From the NCBI GenBank assembly GCA_036001225.1, contig DASYUM010000339.1, forward strand, positions 1-64,000: a stretch of 64,000 nt of DNA. The letters are read 5' to 3'. Origin of the DNA: DASYUM01 sp036001225 (GTDB lineage Bacteria > Methylomirabilota > Methylomirabilia > Rokubacteriales > DASRDR01). A program made the translations under genes and the position numbers. The notes below the pieces were generated by a model. That model was not told where the DNA came from. It was given only the letters and a program-made list of their open reading frames with translations, and searched no databases. Below are positions 1 through 7,509 of the stretch, in pieces. Within the stretch, counting starts at the first letter, position 1, and each line of letters starts with the position of its first letter.

Positions 1-1863
1 CCGGAGGGCGAGAGCAGCGGATCCCCCGCTCAGGGTGGCCGGCGCCGAGCTGCCCGCCGTCCCCCCGAACTCGGGCGCCTCGCTGTCGAGGGCCAGGCGC
101 CAGGCGCCGGCAGGGAGCGGCAGCTCGACCTGACTCGAGTCCGCATCGTAGGCGAGCACCCCGAAGGCCGCCGCGGGCTCGGCCGCCCACCGGTGCACGG
201 CCAGGACGCGCCCCACCCGCCCGACCCGGGTACGGTCGCGATCGGGATGGCGGAGCGCCGGATGGCTCTGCCGGAGCCGGAGGAGCGCGCGGTACCAGGC
301 CCAGATGTGGGCGTGGGGCGGCCGCCCCCGCCGCGTCCGGTCGAGTCGCGACCGGGCGAAGGTGGCGGGATCCTCGGGATCCGGAATCTCGCCCGTCCAG
401 GCGAACCGGGCGAATTCGCGGCGACGGCCGACCCGGACGGCCTCGACGAGCGCGGGATCGCCGAAGCTGGTGAAAAAGCAGAACGGCGCCGTCTCGCCGT
501 ACTCCTCGCCCATGAACAGGAGCGGCAGGTAGGGTGCGATCAGGACCGACGCCGCCGCCACCTTGACCGCCGGCAGCGAGACCTGGGTCATCAGCCGATC
601 GCCGAGCGCCTGGTTCCCCACCTGATCGTGGTTCTGGGCGAACACGACGAACGCCTCGCCGGGCAGGTCGCCGGCCGGCGTCCCGAGGATCCGCTCCCGG
701 AACTTCGAGAAGCGCCCCTGGTACACGAAGCCCTCGCGGAAGGCGACCTCGAGGTCGTCGAGCCCGCCCGGGAAGTCGTCGTAGTAGCCGCCGCGGGCGC
801 CGGTGAGGGTCACCCGGAGCGAGTGGTGGAAGTCGTCGCTCCACTGCGAGGCGAGGCCGTAGCCGCCGCGGTCTCGCGGCACCACGATGCGGCGGTCGTT
901 GCGGTTGGACTCCGCCACCACGTGCACCGCGCGCCCGAGCGCCCGCGCCTCCGCCGCCACCGTCTCGCCGATCTCGGCCAGGATGTGCGCCGGCGTCGTG
1001 TCCACGATGGCGTGCACGGCATCGAGCCGCAGGCCGTCCAGGTGGTACTCGCGGATCCAGTAGCAGGCGTTGCCGACGACGTGGCGCCGGACGCCGGGCG
1101 CGCCCTCGCCGTCGTAGTTCACTGCCTCCCCCCACGGCGTCCGGTGCCGATCGGAGAAGTAGGGCCCGTACTCGCGAAGGTAGTTCCCCTCGGGACCGAG
1201 GTGGTTGTAGACGACGTCGAGGAACACCGCCAGCCCCACCCGGTGGGCGGCGTCCACCAAGCGCCGAAGTCCATCGGGGCCGCCGTAGGTGGACTGGGGC
1301 GCGAAGAGATGGACGCCGTCGTAGCCCCAGTTGCGCCGACCGGGGAACTCGGCCACCGGCATCAGCTCGATGGCGTTGATCCCCAGCGCCCGCAGCTCGT
1401 CGAGGTCGGGGACGATGGCGCCGAAGGTGCCCTCGGGCGTGAAGGTGCCGACGTGCAGCTCGTAGAAGCGAAGGTCGGGCAGCGGTACGCCGGGCCAGCC
1501 GGCGTCCGTCCACGCGAACGCCGCGGGGTCCACGACGACGGACGGTCCGTGGACCCCGTCGGGTTGGGAGCGGGAGACCGGATCGGGGCGATCGCGGCCC
1601 TCGTCGAGCCGGTAGAAGTAGCGGGTCCCGGGGCCCGCGCCCTCGACGGTGCCCGCGAAGTGGCCGTCGGGCTCGGGCTCGAGCGCGAGGAGCCGGGCCG
1701 GGGGACCGACCAGGTGGACATCGAGGCGGCGGCAGCGCGGCGCCCAGACCCGGAACCGGACCGCGTCGGAGCCGACCGGCCAGGCTCCCAGCTCGAACGC
1801 GACGGCCTGGGGGGCAGGGGCGCAGGCGCGCGCCGGGACCGGCGGCCCGGGACGCGTGGTCAC
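1..1863 (-). CDS. treZ: Malto-oligosyltrehalose trehalohydrolase, C-terminus cut by window edge
   Basis: A GH13-family enzyme that hydrolyses maltooligosyl trehalose to free trehalose, normally acting after TreY in cytoplasmic trehalose synthesis. About 621 residues are visible. An N-terminal beta-sandwich (FELGAWPVGSDAVRFRVWAP) precedes the barrel. LRLDAVHAI carries the expected nucleophile (Asp281), VVAESNRND the acid/base (Glu318), and FAQNHDQVGNQ the conserved Asp after Asn-His. The length before the edge and the TreZ-typical NHDQVGN motif favour TreZ over the glycogen branching enzyme GlgB. The start is inferred: GTG at 1863 is the only standard start in frame after the upstream stop at 1921-1923, and it has no clear ribosome site. 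The gene continues beyond base 1, so TreY and TreX cannot be checked. It lies 57 bases downstream of the RNA-binding gene on the same strand. Confidence 0.9.
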   Translation of the reverse strand, partial: MTTRPGPPVPARACAPAPQAVAFELGAWPVGSDAVRFRVWAPRCRRLDVHLVGPPARLLALEPEPDGHFAGTVEGAGPGTRYFYRLDEGRDRPDPVSRSQPDGVHGPSVVVDPAAFAWTDAGWPGVPLPDLRFYELHVGTFTPEGTFGAIVPDLDELRALGINAIELMPVAEFPGRRNWGYDGVHLFAPQSTYGGPDGLRRLVDAAHRVGLAVFLDVVYNHLGPEGNYLREYGPYFSDRHRTPWGEAVNYDGEGAPGVRRHVVGNACYWIREYHLDGLRLDAVHAIVDTTPAHILAEIGETVAAEARALGRAVHVVAESNRNDRRIVVPRDRGGYGLASQWSDDFHHSLRVTLTGARGGYYDDFPGGLDDLEVAFREGFVYQGRFSKFRERILGTPAGDLPGEAFVVFAQNHDQVGNQALGDRLMTQVSLPAVKVAAASVLIAPYLPLLFMGEEYGETAPFCFFTSFGDPALVEAVRVGRRREFARFAWTGEIPDPEDPATFARSRLDRTRRGRPPHAHIWAWYRALLRLRQSHPALRHPDRDRTRVGRVGRVLAVHRWAAEPAAAFGVLAYDADSSQVELPLPAGAWRLALDSEAPEFGGTAGSSAPATLSGGSAALALR

Positions 1864-1920
1864 GGGATCAGGAGGGACACCGCGCCGCGATGGTGGACGG
1901 AGCCGCCGGCGGGCGGACGC

Positions 1921-2238
1921 CTACCAGCGAGGCTGACGGCGCGGACCGCCGCCGGACCCGGGACCGCCGCGGCCGCCGCCCGGTCGAGCCCCCTGCGGAT
2001 TCGCCACCTGCACCGTGATCGCGCGGCCGTCGAGGCGCTGGCCGTTGAGCCGGCTGATCGCGGTCTGCGCCTCCTCGTTGGTCGCCATCTCGACGAAGCC
2101 GAAGCCCCGGGACTGGCCCGAGTAGCGATCCGTGATCACGGTAGCCGACTCGACGGTCCCGCACTGGGCGAACTGATCCCGCAGCGCCTCGGACGTCGTC
2201 GAGTAGGAGAGTCCTCCGACATACAGTTTGACCGCCAT
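1921..2238 (-). CDS. RRM-domain RNA-binding protein with Gly/Arg-rich tail
   Basis: A 105-residue single-RRM protein of the type widespread in bacteria (often cold- or stress-related RNA binding). RNP2 is LYVGGL (residues 5-10) and RNP1 is RGFGFVEM, both intact with the RNA-stacking aromatics. After residue 80 the chain turns into a low-complexity Gly/Arg/Pro tail (GGGRGGPGSGGG), an RGG-like extension that usually adds non-specific RNA affinity. The ATG start is well fixed by a strong ribosome site (aaaggaggcacc) directly upstream. A TTGACG/TATGCT promoter-like pair lies about 45-75 bases further upstream. The RNA targets cannot be read from sequence. Confidence 0.93.
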   Translation of the reverse strand: MAVKLYVGGLSYSTTSEALRDQFAQCGTVESATVITDRYSGQSRGFGFVEMATNEEAQTAISRLNGQRLDGRAITVQVANPQGARPGGGRGGPGSGGGPRRQPRW

Positions 2239-2283
2239 GGTGCCTCCTTTGTGACCCCGGCCGCGGCCCCGACCGGTCTGCTC

Positions 2284-2313
2284 AGCATATGGGCGGGTCG
2301 CGGGAGGCGTCAA
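2284..2313 (-). promoter_or_regulatory. Candidate sigma70-type promoter of the RRM gene
   Basis: Reading the minus strand, TTGACG (2313-2308) and TATGCT (2289-2284) are separated by 18 bases. This resembles a housekeeping promoter and would give a 5' leader of roughly 40 bases before the ATG at 2238. It is a pattern match only. Confidence 0.45.
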
Positions 2314-2348
2314 ATGGCCGAAGCGTCGTCGGCGCGGTGCCGTTCGCC

Positions 2349-2378
2349 ATGCCGGTCGTCGCGGGGGCAGTCTATAAT
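2349..2378 (+). promoter_or_regulatory. Candidate promoter of the branched-chain amino acid type ABC operon
   Basis: A perfect TATAAT hexamer sits at 2373-2378, 43 bases before the ATG of the binding-protein gene. The best -35 with an 18-base spacer is ATGCCG (2349-2354), only 3 of 6 matches, so the -10 carries the call. A consensus -10 is notable in DNA this G+C rich. Confidence 0.45.
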
Positions 2379-2421
2379 ACCGGGTCACCGGGGCGCGCCA
2401 GCCCCGTCAAGGAGGCAGACC

Positions 2422-3600
2422 ATGCGACAGCGAGGCCGAGTGGTGGCGTGCGCGGTGCTCGTCGCGCTCGCGGCGGGGCCGGTGGCCGCCGCCGACCGGG
2501 TGAAGGTCGGCTTCATCGCGACCTTCTCGGGACCGATCGGGTTGATCGGCCAGCACATGATCGACGGGTTCACGCTGGGGGTGGACCACGCCGGCGGCAA
2601 GCTGGGCGGGCTGCCCACCGAGGTGATCCGCGAAGACGACCAGCTCAAGCCCGACGTCGGCCTCCAGGCGGCTAAGAAGCTCCTCGAGCGCGACCGGGTG
2701 GATTTCGTGGTCGGTACCATCTTCTCCAACGTCATGATGGCGATGTACAAGCCGGTCGTCGAGGCCAAGACCTTCCTCATCAGCCCGAACGCCGGGCCCT
2801 CGCCGATCGCGGGCGCCCAGTGCTCGCCCTGGTTCTTTTCCTCCTCCTGGCAGAACGACGGCGCCCACGAGGCGATGGGCAAGCACGTTCAGGACAATGG
2901 CTACAAGCGCGTGTACCTGATGGCACCCAACTATCAGGCCGGCAAGGACGCGCTGGCCGGCTTCAAGCGCTACTACAAGGGCGAGGTCATCGGCGAGGTC
3001 TACACGGCGATCAACCAGCCCGACTACTCGGCCGAGCTGGCCCAGCTCCGGGCGGCCAAGCCCGACGCCGTCTACGTCTTCCAGCCGGGCGGGATGGGCG
3101 TCAACTACGTCAAGCAATACGCCCAGGCCGGCTTGCTGGCCGAGGTGCCGCTGTTCTCAGCCTTCACCGTCGAGGAGACCACGCTGAAGGCGCTCGGCGA
3201 CGCCGCCGTCGGCGTCTACGGCACCGCCTTCTGGACGCCCGACCTCGACAACCCGGTCAGCAAGCGCTTCGTCGCCGACTTCGAGAAGAAATACGGATAC
3301 ACGCCGTCCCTCTACGCCGCTCAGGCCTACGACGCCGCCCTCCTGATCGACAATGCCGTTCGGGCCGTCAAGGGGAAGATCGAGGACAAGGAGGCGCTGC
3401 GGGCCGCGCTCCGCAAGCCGACGTTCCAATCGGTCCGGGGCGGGACCATCAAATACAACACCAACCACTTTCCGGTCCAGAACTTCTACCTCTATCAGGT
3501 CGTCAAGGACCCGGCCGGGAAGCTCAGGCTCGAGAACCGCGGCGTGGTCTTCACCAATCACGCCGACCCCTACGCCTCCGAGTGTCCGATGAAGTGGTAG
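2422..3600 (+). CDS. Branched-chain amino acid type ABC transporter substrate-binding protein
   Basis: A periplasmic binding protein of the LivJ/LivK family, 392 residues. A Sec signal peptide (basic MRQRGR, then a hydrophobic stretch ending in VAAA) covers about residues 1-25. The mature part starts VKVGFIATFSGP, the family hallmark, and continues as a two-lobe type I periplasmic binding fold (Peripla_BP_6). The start is the ATG after a clear ribosome site (caaggaggcagacc). It heads a five-gene cassette with both permeases and both ATPases. In soil bacteria such cassettes often carry ligands other than Leu/Ile/Val (aromatics, amides, urea), so the substrate is left open. Confidence 0.95.
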   Translation: MRQRGRVVACAVLVALAAGPVAAADRVKVGFIATFSGPIGLIGQHMIDGFTLGVDHAGGKLGGLPTEVIREDDQLKPDVGLQAAKKLLERDRVDFVVGTIFSNVMMAMYKPVVEAKTFLISPNAGPSPIAGAQCSPWFFSSSWQNDGAHEAMGKHVQDNGYKRVYLMAPNYQAGKDALAGFKRYYKGEVIGEVYTAINQPDYSAELAQLRAAKPDAVYVFQPGGMGVNYVKQYAQAGLLAEVPLFSAFTVEETTLKALGDAAVGVYGTAFWTPDLDNPVSKRFVADFEKKYGYTPSLYAAQAYDAALLIDNAVRAVKGKIEDKEALRAALRKPTFQSVRGGTIKYNTNHFPVQNFYLYQVVKDPAGKLRLENRGVVFTNHADPYASECPMKW

Positions 3601-3650
3601 TGTCCTCCGGGCCTGCCTCCCCCGGACCAGGGCCGGCCGGCGGCACCTGA

Positions 3651-4574
3651 GTGGACCCCGTCCTGCTGCTCGTCCAGGGGCTCAACGGCCTCCAGCTCGG
3701 CGTCATGCTCTTTCTCATGGCGGCCGGGCTCACGCTGATCTTCGGGATCATGAACATCGTGAACCTCGCCCACGGCTCGCTCTACATGGTGGGAGCCTAT
3801 CTGGCGGTCGCCTTCCAAGAGTGGACCGGATCGTACCTGCTCGCCATCCTGCTCGCCCTGCCGGCCACCGCCCTGGTCGGCATCACGGTGGAGGCGGTCG
3901 CCATCCGGCGCCTCTACACCCGCGACCATCTCGACCAGGTCCTGGCCACCTTCGGCTTGATCCTCTTCTTCAACGAGCTGGTCCGCATCCTGGGGGGGAA
4001 GGCGGCCCGCTACATGGCCCTGCCGGCCGCGCTCTCCGGCCACGTGCAACTGGTTCCCGGCGCCCGCTACCCGGTCTACCGCCTGGTCGTGGTCGCCGTC
4101 GGCCTCCTGGTCGCGCTCTTCCTCTATGGGCTCATCACCCGAACCCGCCTGGGCATGCTGATCCGGGCTGGCGCCAGCAACCGCCAGATGGTGGCCGCGC
4201 TCGGCGTGAACATTCGTCTCCTCTACACGCTGGTATTCGGCCTGGGAGCGGCCCTGGCCGGCCTGGCCGGGCTGATGACGGGGCCCCTGGTGTCGATCGA
4301 ATCGGGGATGGGTGAGCCGGTCCTGATCCTCACCTTCGTGGTGATCGTGATCGGCGGGATCGGCTCGATCCGGGGGGCGCTGGTGGCGGCGATCCTGGTC
4401 GGGCTGGTGGACACCATGGGACGGGCCTTCCTGCCGCCGGCGCTCGGCACCGTCCTGCCCCCCCAGGCCGCGAACCAGGCCGGGCCGGCGCTCGCCTCGA
4501 TGCTGATCTACGTCCTCATGGCCGGCGTCCTCGCCGTTCGCCCCGAAGGGCTCTTCCCCGCCCGAACGGGGTAA
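3651..4574 (+). CDS. livH: Branched-chain amino acid type ABC permease, LivH family
   Basis: An inner-membrane permease of 307 residues with about eight hydrophobic segments. It opens with the LivH-typical GLNGLQLGVMLFLMAAGLTLIFGIMN pattern, split here as GLNGLQLGVM and LTLIFGIMN; NLAHGSLYMVGAYL follows. GAGASNRQMVAALG is the cytoplasmic loop that contacts the ATPases. The start is GTG, 50 bases after the binding-protein stop. The last 30 codons reappear downstream (4710-4803), so the 3' end of this gene has been rearranged. It should heterodimerise with LivM. Confidence 0.95.
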   Translation: MDPVLLLVQGLNGLQLGVMLFLMAAGLTLIFGIMNIVNLAHGSLYMVGAYLAVAFQEWTGSYLLAILLALPATALVGITVEAVAIRRLYTRDHLDQVLATFGLILFFNELVRILGGKAARYMALPAALSGHVQLVPGARYPVYRLVVVAVGLLVALFLYGLITRTRLGMLIRAGASNRQMVAALGVNIRLLYTLVFGLGAALAGLAGLMTGPLVSIESGMGEPVLILTFVVIVIGGIGSIRGALVAAILVGLVDTMGRAFLPPALGTVLPPQAANQAGPALASMLIYVLMAGVLAVRPEGLFPARTG

Positions 4575-4803
4575 TTCGATGGCGATCGATTCCCGCCAGC
4601 GCCTGGACGTCGCCGCGCCCGAACCGAAGCGCTCCGAGCGCGGGCTTTGCCCGCGCCACTCCCGGGGGGTGGCTTCGGAGGGGGGCGTGAGCCCCCCACC
4701 GATGGAGACCGGGCCGGCGCTCGCCTCGATGCTGATCTACGTCCTCATGGCCGGCGTCCTGGCGTTCCGACCGGAAGGACTGTTTCCCGCCCGTACCGGC
4801 TGA
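4481..4803 (+). repeat. Direct duplication of the livH 3' end
   Basis: Bases 4481-4531 and 4710-4760 are identical (51 of 51). Both copies then continue in frame to a stop (TAA at 4572-4574, TGA at 4801-4803) and encode almost the same tail, ending RPEGLFPARTG, with one Val to Phe change and several synonymous differences. The second copy could be read as the end of a 74-codon frame from ATG 4579, but everything before it is repeat-like sequence. I regard it as a broken livH tail rather than a gene. Confidence 0.85.
4631..4702 (+). repeat. Two-hairpin palindromic repeat, family A, copy 1
   Basis: A short element with two stem-loops. The first is GCGGGC-TTT-GCCCGC (4640-4654); the second is a seven-pair G/C stem (4680-4686 with 4691-4697) around GTGA. 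The core GCTCCGAGCG and the order hairpin, GGGGG..T.TCGGAG, hairpin are shared with the element at 28300-28374. It lies inside the duplicated livH-end region. Confidence 0.75.
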
Positions 4804-4804
4804 C

Positions 4805-5752
4805 ATGCCGGACCGCCTCCACGCGCCCGCGCTCATGGCCGGCTTGGCCCTGCTCGCGCTGGTGCCGGTGGCGGCCCGGGTCTTCGATGCCCCGTTCTAC
4901 CTGACCCTGGTCGGGCGGATGATGATCTGGGCGCTGGCCGCCCTCAGCCTGAACCTGATCCTCGGCTACGGCGGCATGGTGAGCTTCGGGCACGCGGCCT
5001 ACCTCGGCGTCGGGGTCTACACGGTCGGCATCCTGAGCTACCACGGGATCCACAGCGGCTTCGTCCAGTGGCCGGCCGCGATCGTCGCCGCCGCCGTGAT
5101 CGCCGCCGCCGTCGGCGCCGTCTCGCTGCGGACGAGCGGCGTCTACTTCATCATGATCACCCTCGCCTTCGCGCAGATGCTCTATTTCCTGGGCGTCAGC
5201 CTCAAGACCTACGGCGGCGACGACGGGATGAGCCTGACCGCCCGCAGCCGCTTCGGGGGACTGCTCGACCTCGAGGACGCCACCGTCTTCTACTACCTCG
5301 TCTTCGTCCTCCTGCTCACCTTCCTCTACCTGAGCCACCGGCTCGTCCACTCCCGCTTCGGCATGGTGCTCCGCGGATGCCGCTCCAACGAGCGCCGGAT
5401 GCGGGCCATCGGCTTCCCCACCTACCGGTACAAGCTCGCCGCCTTCGTGATCGCCGGCGTCACGTGCGCGGTGGCCGGTGTGCTCCTGGTGAACTTCACC
5501 AAGTACACGAGCCCGGCCTTCATGCACTGGACGCGCTCGGGCGAGATCATGGTCATGGTGATCCTGGGCGGCATGGGCACCATCGCCGGCCCCGTGCTGG
5601 GGGCGTTCGCCTTCCTGGCCCTCGAGGAGATCCTGTCCGGGTACACCGAGTACTGGCCGGTCGTCCTCGGCCCCGCCCTCATCCTCATCGTGCTGTTCGC
5701 CAAGCGCGGCCTGGCCGGGCTGCTCGAGCGGCGGAGCGCGGCCGGTGGCTGA
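4805..5752 (+). CDS. livM: Branched-chain amino acid type ABC permease, LivM family
   Basis: The second inner-membrane permease, 315 residues. LSLNLILGYGGMVSFGHAAY is the LivM signature, and LRGCRSNERRMRAIGF is the coupling loop. Several hydrophobic helices follow a short N-terminus. The ATG lies one base after the TGA of the duplicated livH tail. The 3' end overlaps the next gene by 8 bases, which implies translational coupling with the ATPase gene. Confidence 0.95.
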   Translation: MPDRLHAPALMAGLALLALVPVAARVFDAPFYLTLVGRMMIWALAALSLNLILGYGGMVSFGHAAYLGVGVYTVGILSYHGIHSGFVQWPAAIVAAAVIAAAVGAVSLRTSGVYFIMITLAFAQMLYFLGVSLKTYGGDDGMSLTARSRFGGLLDLEDATVFYYLVFVLLLTFLYLSHRLVHSRFGMVLRGCRSNERRMRAIGFPTYRYKLAAFVIAGVTCAVAGVLLVNFTKYTSPAFMHWTRSGEIMVMVILGGMGTIAGPVLGAFAFLALEEILSGYTEYWPVVLGPALILIVLFAKRGLAGLLERRSAAGG

Positions 5753-6515
5753 GCCGCTCCTCGACGCCCACCGCCTGGTCAAGCGGTTCGGCGGCGTGGT
5801 GGCCACCGACCACGTGGACCTGGCCGTCATGCCCGGCGAGATCCACGCGATGATCGGTCCCAACGGGGCGGGCAAGACCACGCTGATCGCCCAGCTGGCC
5901 GGGGAGCTCCGGCCGGACGCGGGACTGATCCGTCTGGCCGGCGCCGACGTCACCGCGCTCTCCGCCCCGGCCCGTTCGGCCCGCGGCCTCGCCCGCTCCT
6001 TCCAGGTCACCAGCATCTTCCGCGACCTGACCGCCCTCGACAACGTGGCGTTGGCCGTCCAGGCCCACGCCGGGCACAGCTTTCGCCTCTGGCGGGACGC
6101 TCGGAGCGACCCGGCCCTCCGCGAGCCGGCCCGGGCCGTGCTGGCCGAGGTCGGTCTCGCCGAGCGCGCCGCGGTCCTGGCCGCCAACCTGGCCCACGGC
6201 GAGCAACGCCAGCTCGAGATCGCGATGGCCCTCGCCACTCGCCCACGGCTGCTCCTCCTCGACGAACCCACCGCCGGCATGGGCCCCGAGGAGTCGGCGC
6301 GGATGGTCGCGCTGCTGCGGGCGCTCAAGGGGGGGCCGAGCCTGCTCCTGGTCGAGCACGACATGGACGCGGTCTTCGCGCTGGCCGACCGCATCACGGT
6401 GCTGGTCTACGGGCGGGTCATCGCCAGCGGCCGGCCGGAGGAGATCGCGGCCAGCGCGGCGGTGCGGGAGGCGTACCTGGGCGAGGGCGAGGAGGCGGGG
6501 CGTGCTCGAGCTTGA
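5745..6515 (+). CDS. livG: Branched-chain amino acid type ABC ATPase, LivG family
   Basis: A cytoplasmic ATPase of 256 residues. Walker A is GPNGAGKTT, the signature is LAHGEQRQ (Ala in place of the usual Ser), and Walker B is LLLLDEPTAGM followed by LLVEHDMD with the switch His. The LivG-type C-terminus (REAYLGE) is intact. The GTG start overlaps the end of livM, and the 3' end overlaps livF by 14 bases. The Ala in the signature is a conservative change not expected to abolish activity. Confidence 0.95.
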   Translation: MAEPLLDAHRLVKRFGGVVATDHVDLAVMPGEIHAMIGPNGAGKTTLIAQLAGELRPDAGLIRLAGADVTALSAPARSARGLARSFQVTSIFRDLTALDNVALAVQAHAGHSFRLWRDARSDPALREPARAVLAEVGLAERAAVLAANLAHGEQRQLEIAMALATRPRLLLLDEPTAGMGPEESARMVALLRALKGGPSLLLVEHDMDAVFALADRITVLVYGRVIASGRPEEIAASAAVREAYLGEGEEAGRARA

Positions 6516-7227
6516 GGGCGTCGAAACCTGCTACGGGGAGAGCCAGGTGCTGTTCGGCATGAGCCTCGCCGTGGGTGCCGGTGAGGTGGTGACCCTCCTC
6601 GGTCGCAACGGCATGGGGAAGACCACCACCGTGCGCACGATCATGGGTCTGACGCCTCCGCGCCGCGGCCAGATCCGGTTCGAGGGCCGGCCGATCCACG
6701 GCCTCCCCGAGTTCCGTATTGCCCAGGCCGGGCTCGGGCTCGTCCCCGAGGGGCGCCAGGTCTTCCCCAACCTGACCGTGCGGGAGAACCTGATAGCCAC
6801 CGCCGCCAACCGGCGCCGCGCGTCCCAGCCGTGGACCGTCGAGGGCGTCTTCGATCTCTTCCCGGCGCTCGCCGCGCGGCAGCGGATGCTGGGCGCGACC
6901 TTGTCGGGGGGCGAGCAGCAGATGCTCGCGATCGCCCGGGCGCTCATGACCAACCCCCGTCTTCTCATCCTGGACGAGGCGACCGAAGGGCTGGCCCCGC
7001 TGATCCGGGCCGAGATCTGGCGGTGTGTGACCGCGCTCAAGGCCGGCGGGCAGGCCATCCTGCTGATCGACAAGAACGTGGACGCGCTGACCCGGATCGC
7101 CGAGCGCCACTACATCATCGAAAAGGGGCGGGTGGTGTGGACGGGCACCTCGACCCAGCTCCGCGCCGACGAGGGCATCCGGCACCGCTACCTGGGCCTG
7201 ACGCGGGAACTCCGGCCCGGGTCCTGA
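6502..7227 (+). CDS. livF: Branched-chain amino acid type ABC ATPase, LivF family
   Basis: The second ATPase, 241 residues. Walker A is GRNGMGKTT, the signature LSGGEQQM, and Walker B LLILDEATEGL. After Walker B the switch region reads LLIDKNVDA: the usual switch His is replaced, as often seen in LivF (Asn/Asp/Gln-containing variants such as VEQN). It closes the five-gene cassette. The next gene is convergent and ends only three bases away, leaving no room for a conventional terminator. Confidence 0.94.
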   Translation: MLELEGVETCYGESQVLFGMSLAVGAGEVVTLLGRNGMGKTTTVRTIMGLTPPRRGQIRFEGRPIHGLPEFRIAQAGLGLVPEGRQVFPNLTVRENLIATAANRRRASQPWTVEGVFDLFPALAARQRMLGATLSGGEQQMLAIARALMTNPRLLILDEATEGLAPLIRAEIWRCVTALKAGGQAILLIDKNVDALTRIAERHYIIEKGRVVWTGTSTQLRADEGIRHRYLGLTRELRPGS

Positions 7228-7230
7228 TCG

Positions 7231-7509
7231 TCACCGCGGCCCGTTTCCCGCCCGTCCCGAGGAATCTCTGGGGCGCCGCTCCGTCTCCGGAAGCATCGCG
7301 CTCACTTCGCCGAGCGCCCACAGCGCGAGGTGACACTCGGTCTCGATGATCTGAGCCACGCGCTCGACGACCGGCGCCCGCGCGGTCCGGCGGAGACCGC
7401 GAGCGAGGCGGCGCAGCTCGCGCAGCCGACGCACGATGCCGGCCCGGTCGCTGGCCGGGCGGGACGCCCGCGGGCGCCGGGCGCGCCGCGTCACGCGTCT
7501 CGTTGCCAT
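7231..7509 (-). CDS. Small Arg-rich protein of unknown function
   Basis: A 92-residue frame whose first 45 residues are strongly basic (about 20 Arg), followed by a more ordinary helical stretch (VAQIIETECHLALWALGE) and a basic, Ser/Gly-containing tail. It starts with ATG 19 bases inside the end of the PaaK-like gene, as expected for a coupled downstream gene, and ends three bases from the convergent livF stop. I recognise no family. The basic N-terminus could bind nucleic acid, but Arg-rich spurious frames are also common at this G+C. Confidence 0.45.
   Translation of the reverse strand: MATRRVTRRARRPRASRPASDRAGIVRRLRELRRLARGLRRTARAPVVERVAQIIETECHLALWALGEVSAMLPETERRPRDSSGRAGNGPR

Noticed and set aside
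193..2421. Very long plus-strand frame reaching the binding-protein gene
   Set aside because: It is the antisense shadow of treZ and the RRM gene; real homology starts with the signal peptide at 2422.
4579..4803. 74-codon gene after livH
   Set aside because: Its body is repeat sequence plus a duplicated livH tail; no independent start signal or homology.
7228..7230. Terminator between livF and the convergent small gene
   Set aside because: Only three bases separate the stop codons and no hairpin with a T-tract is present.
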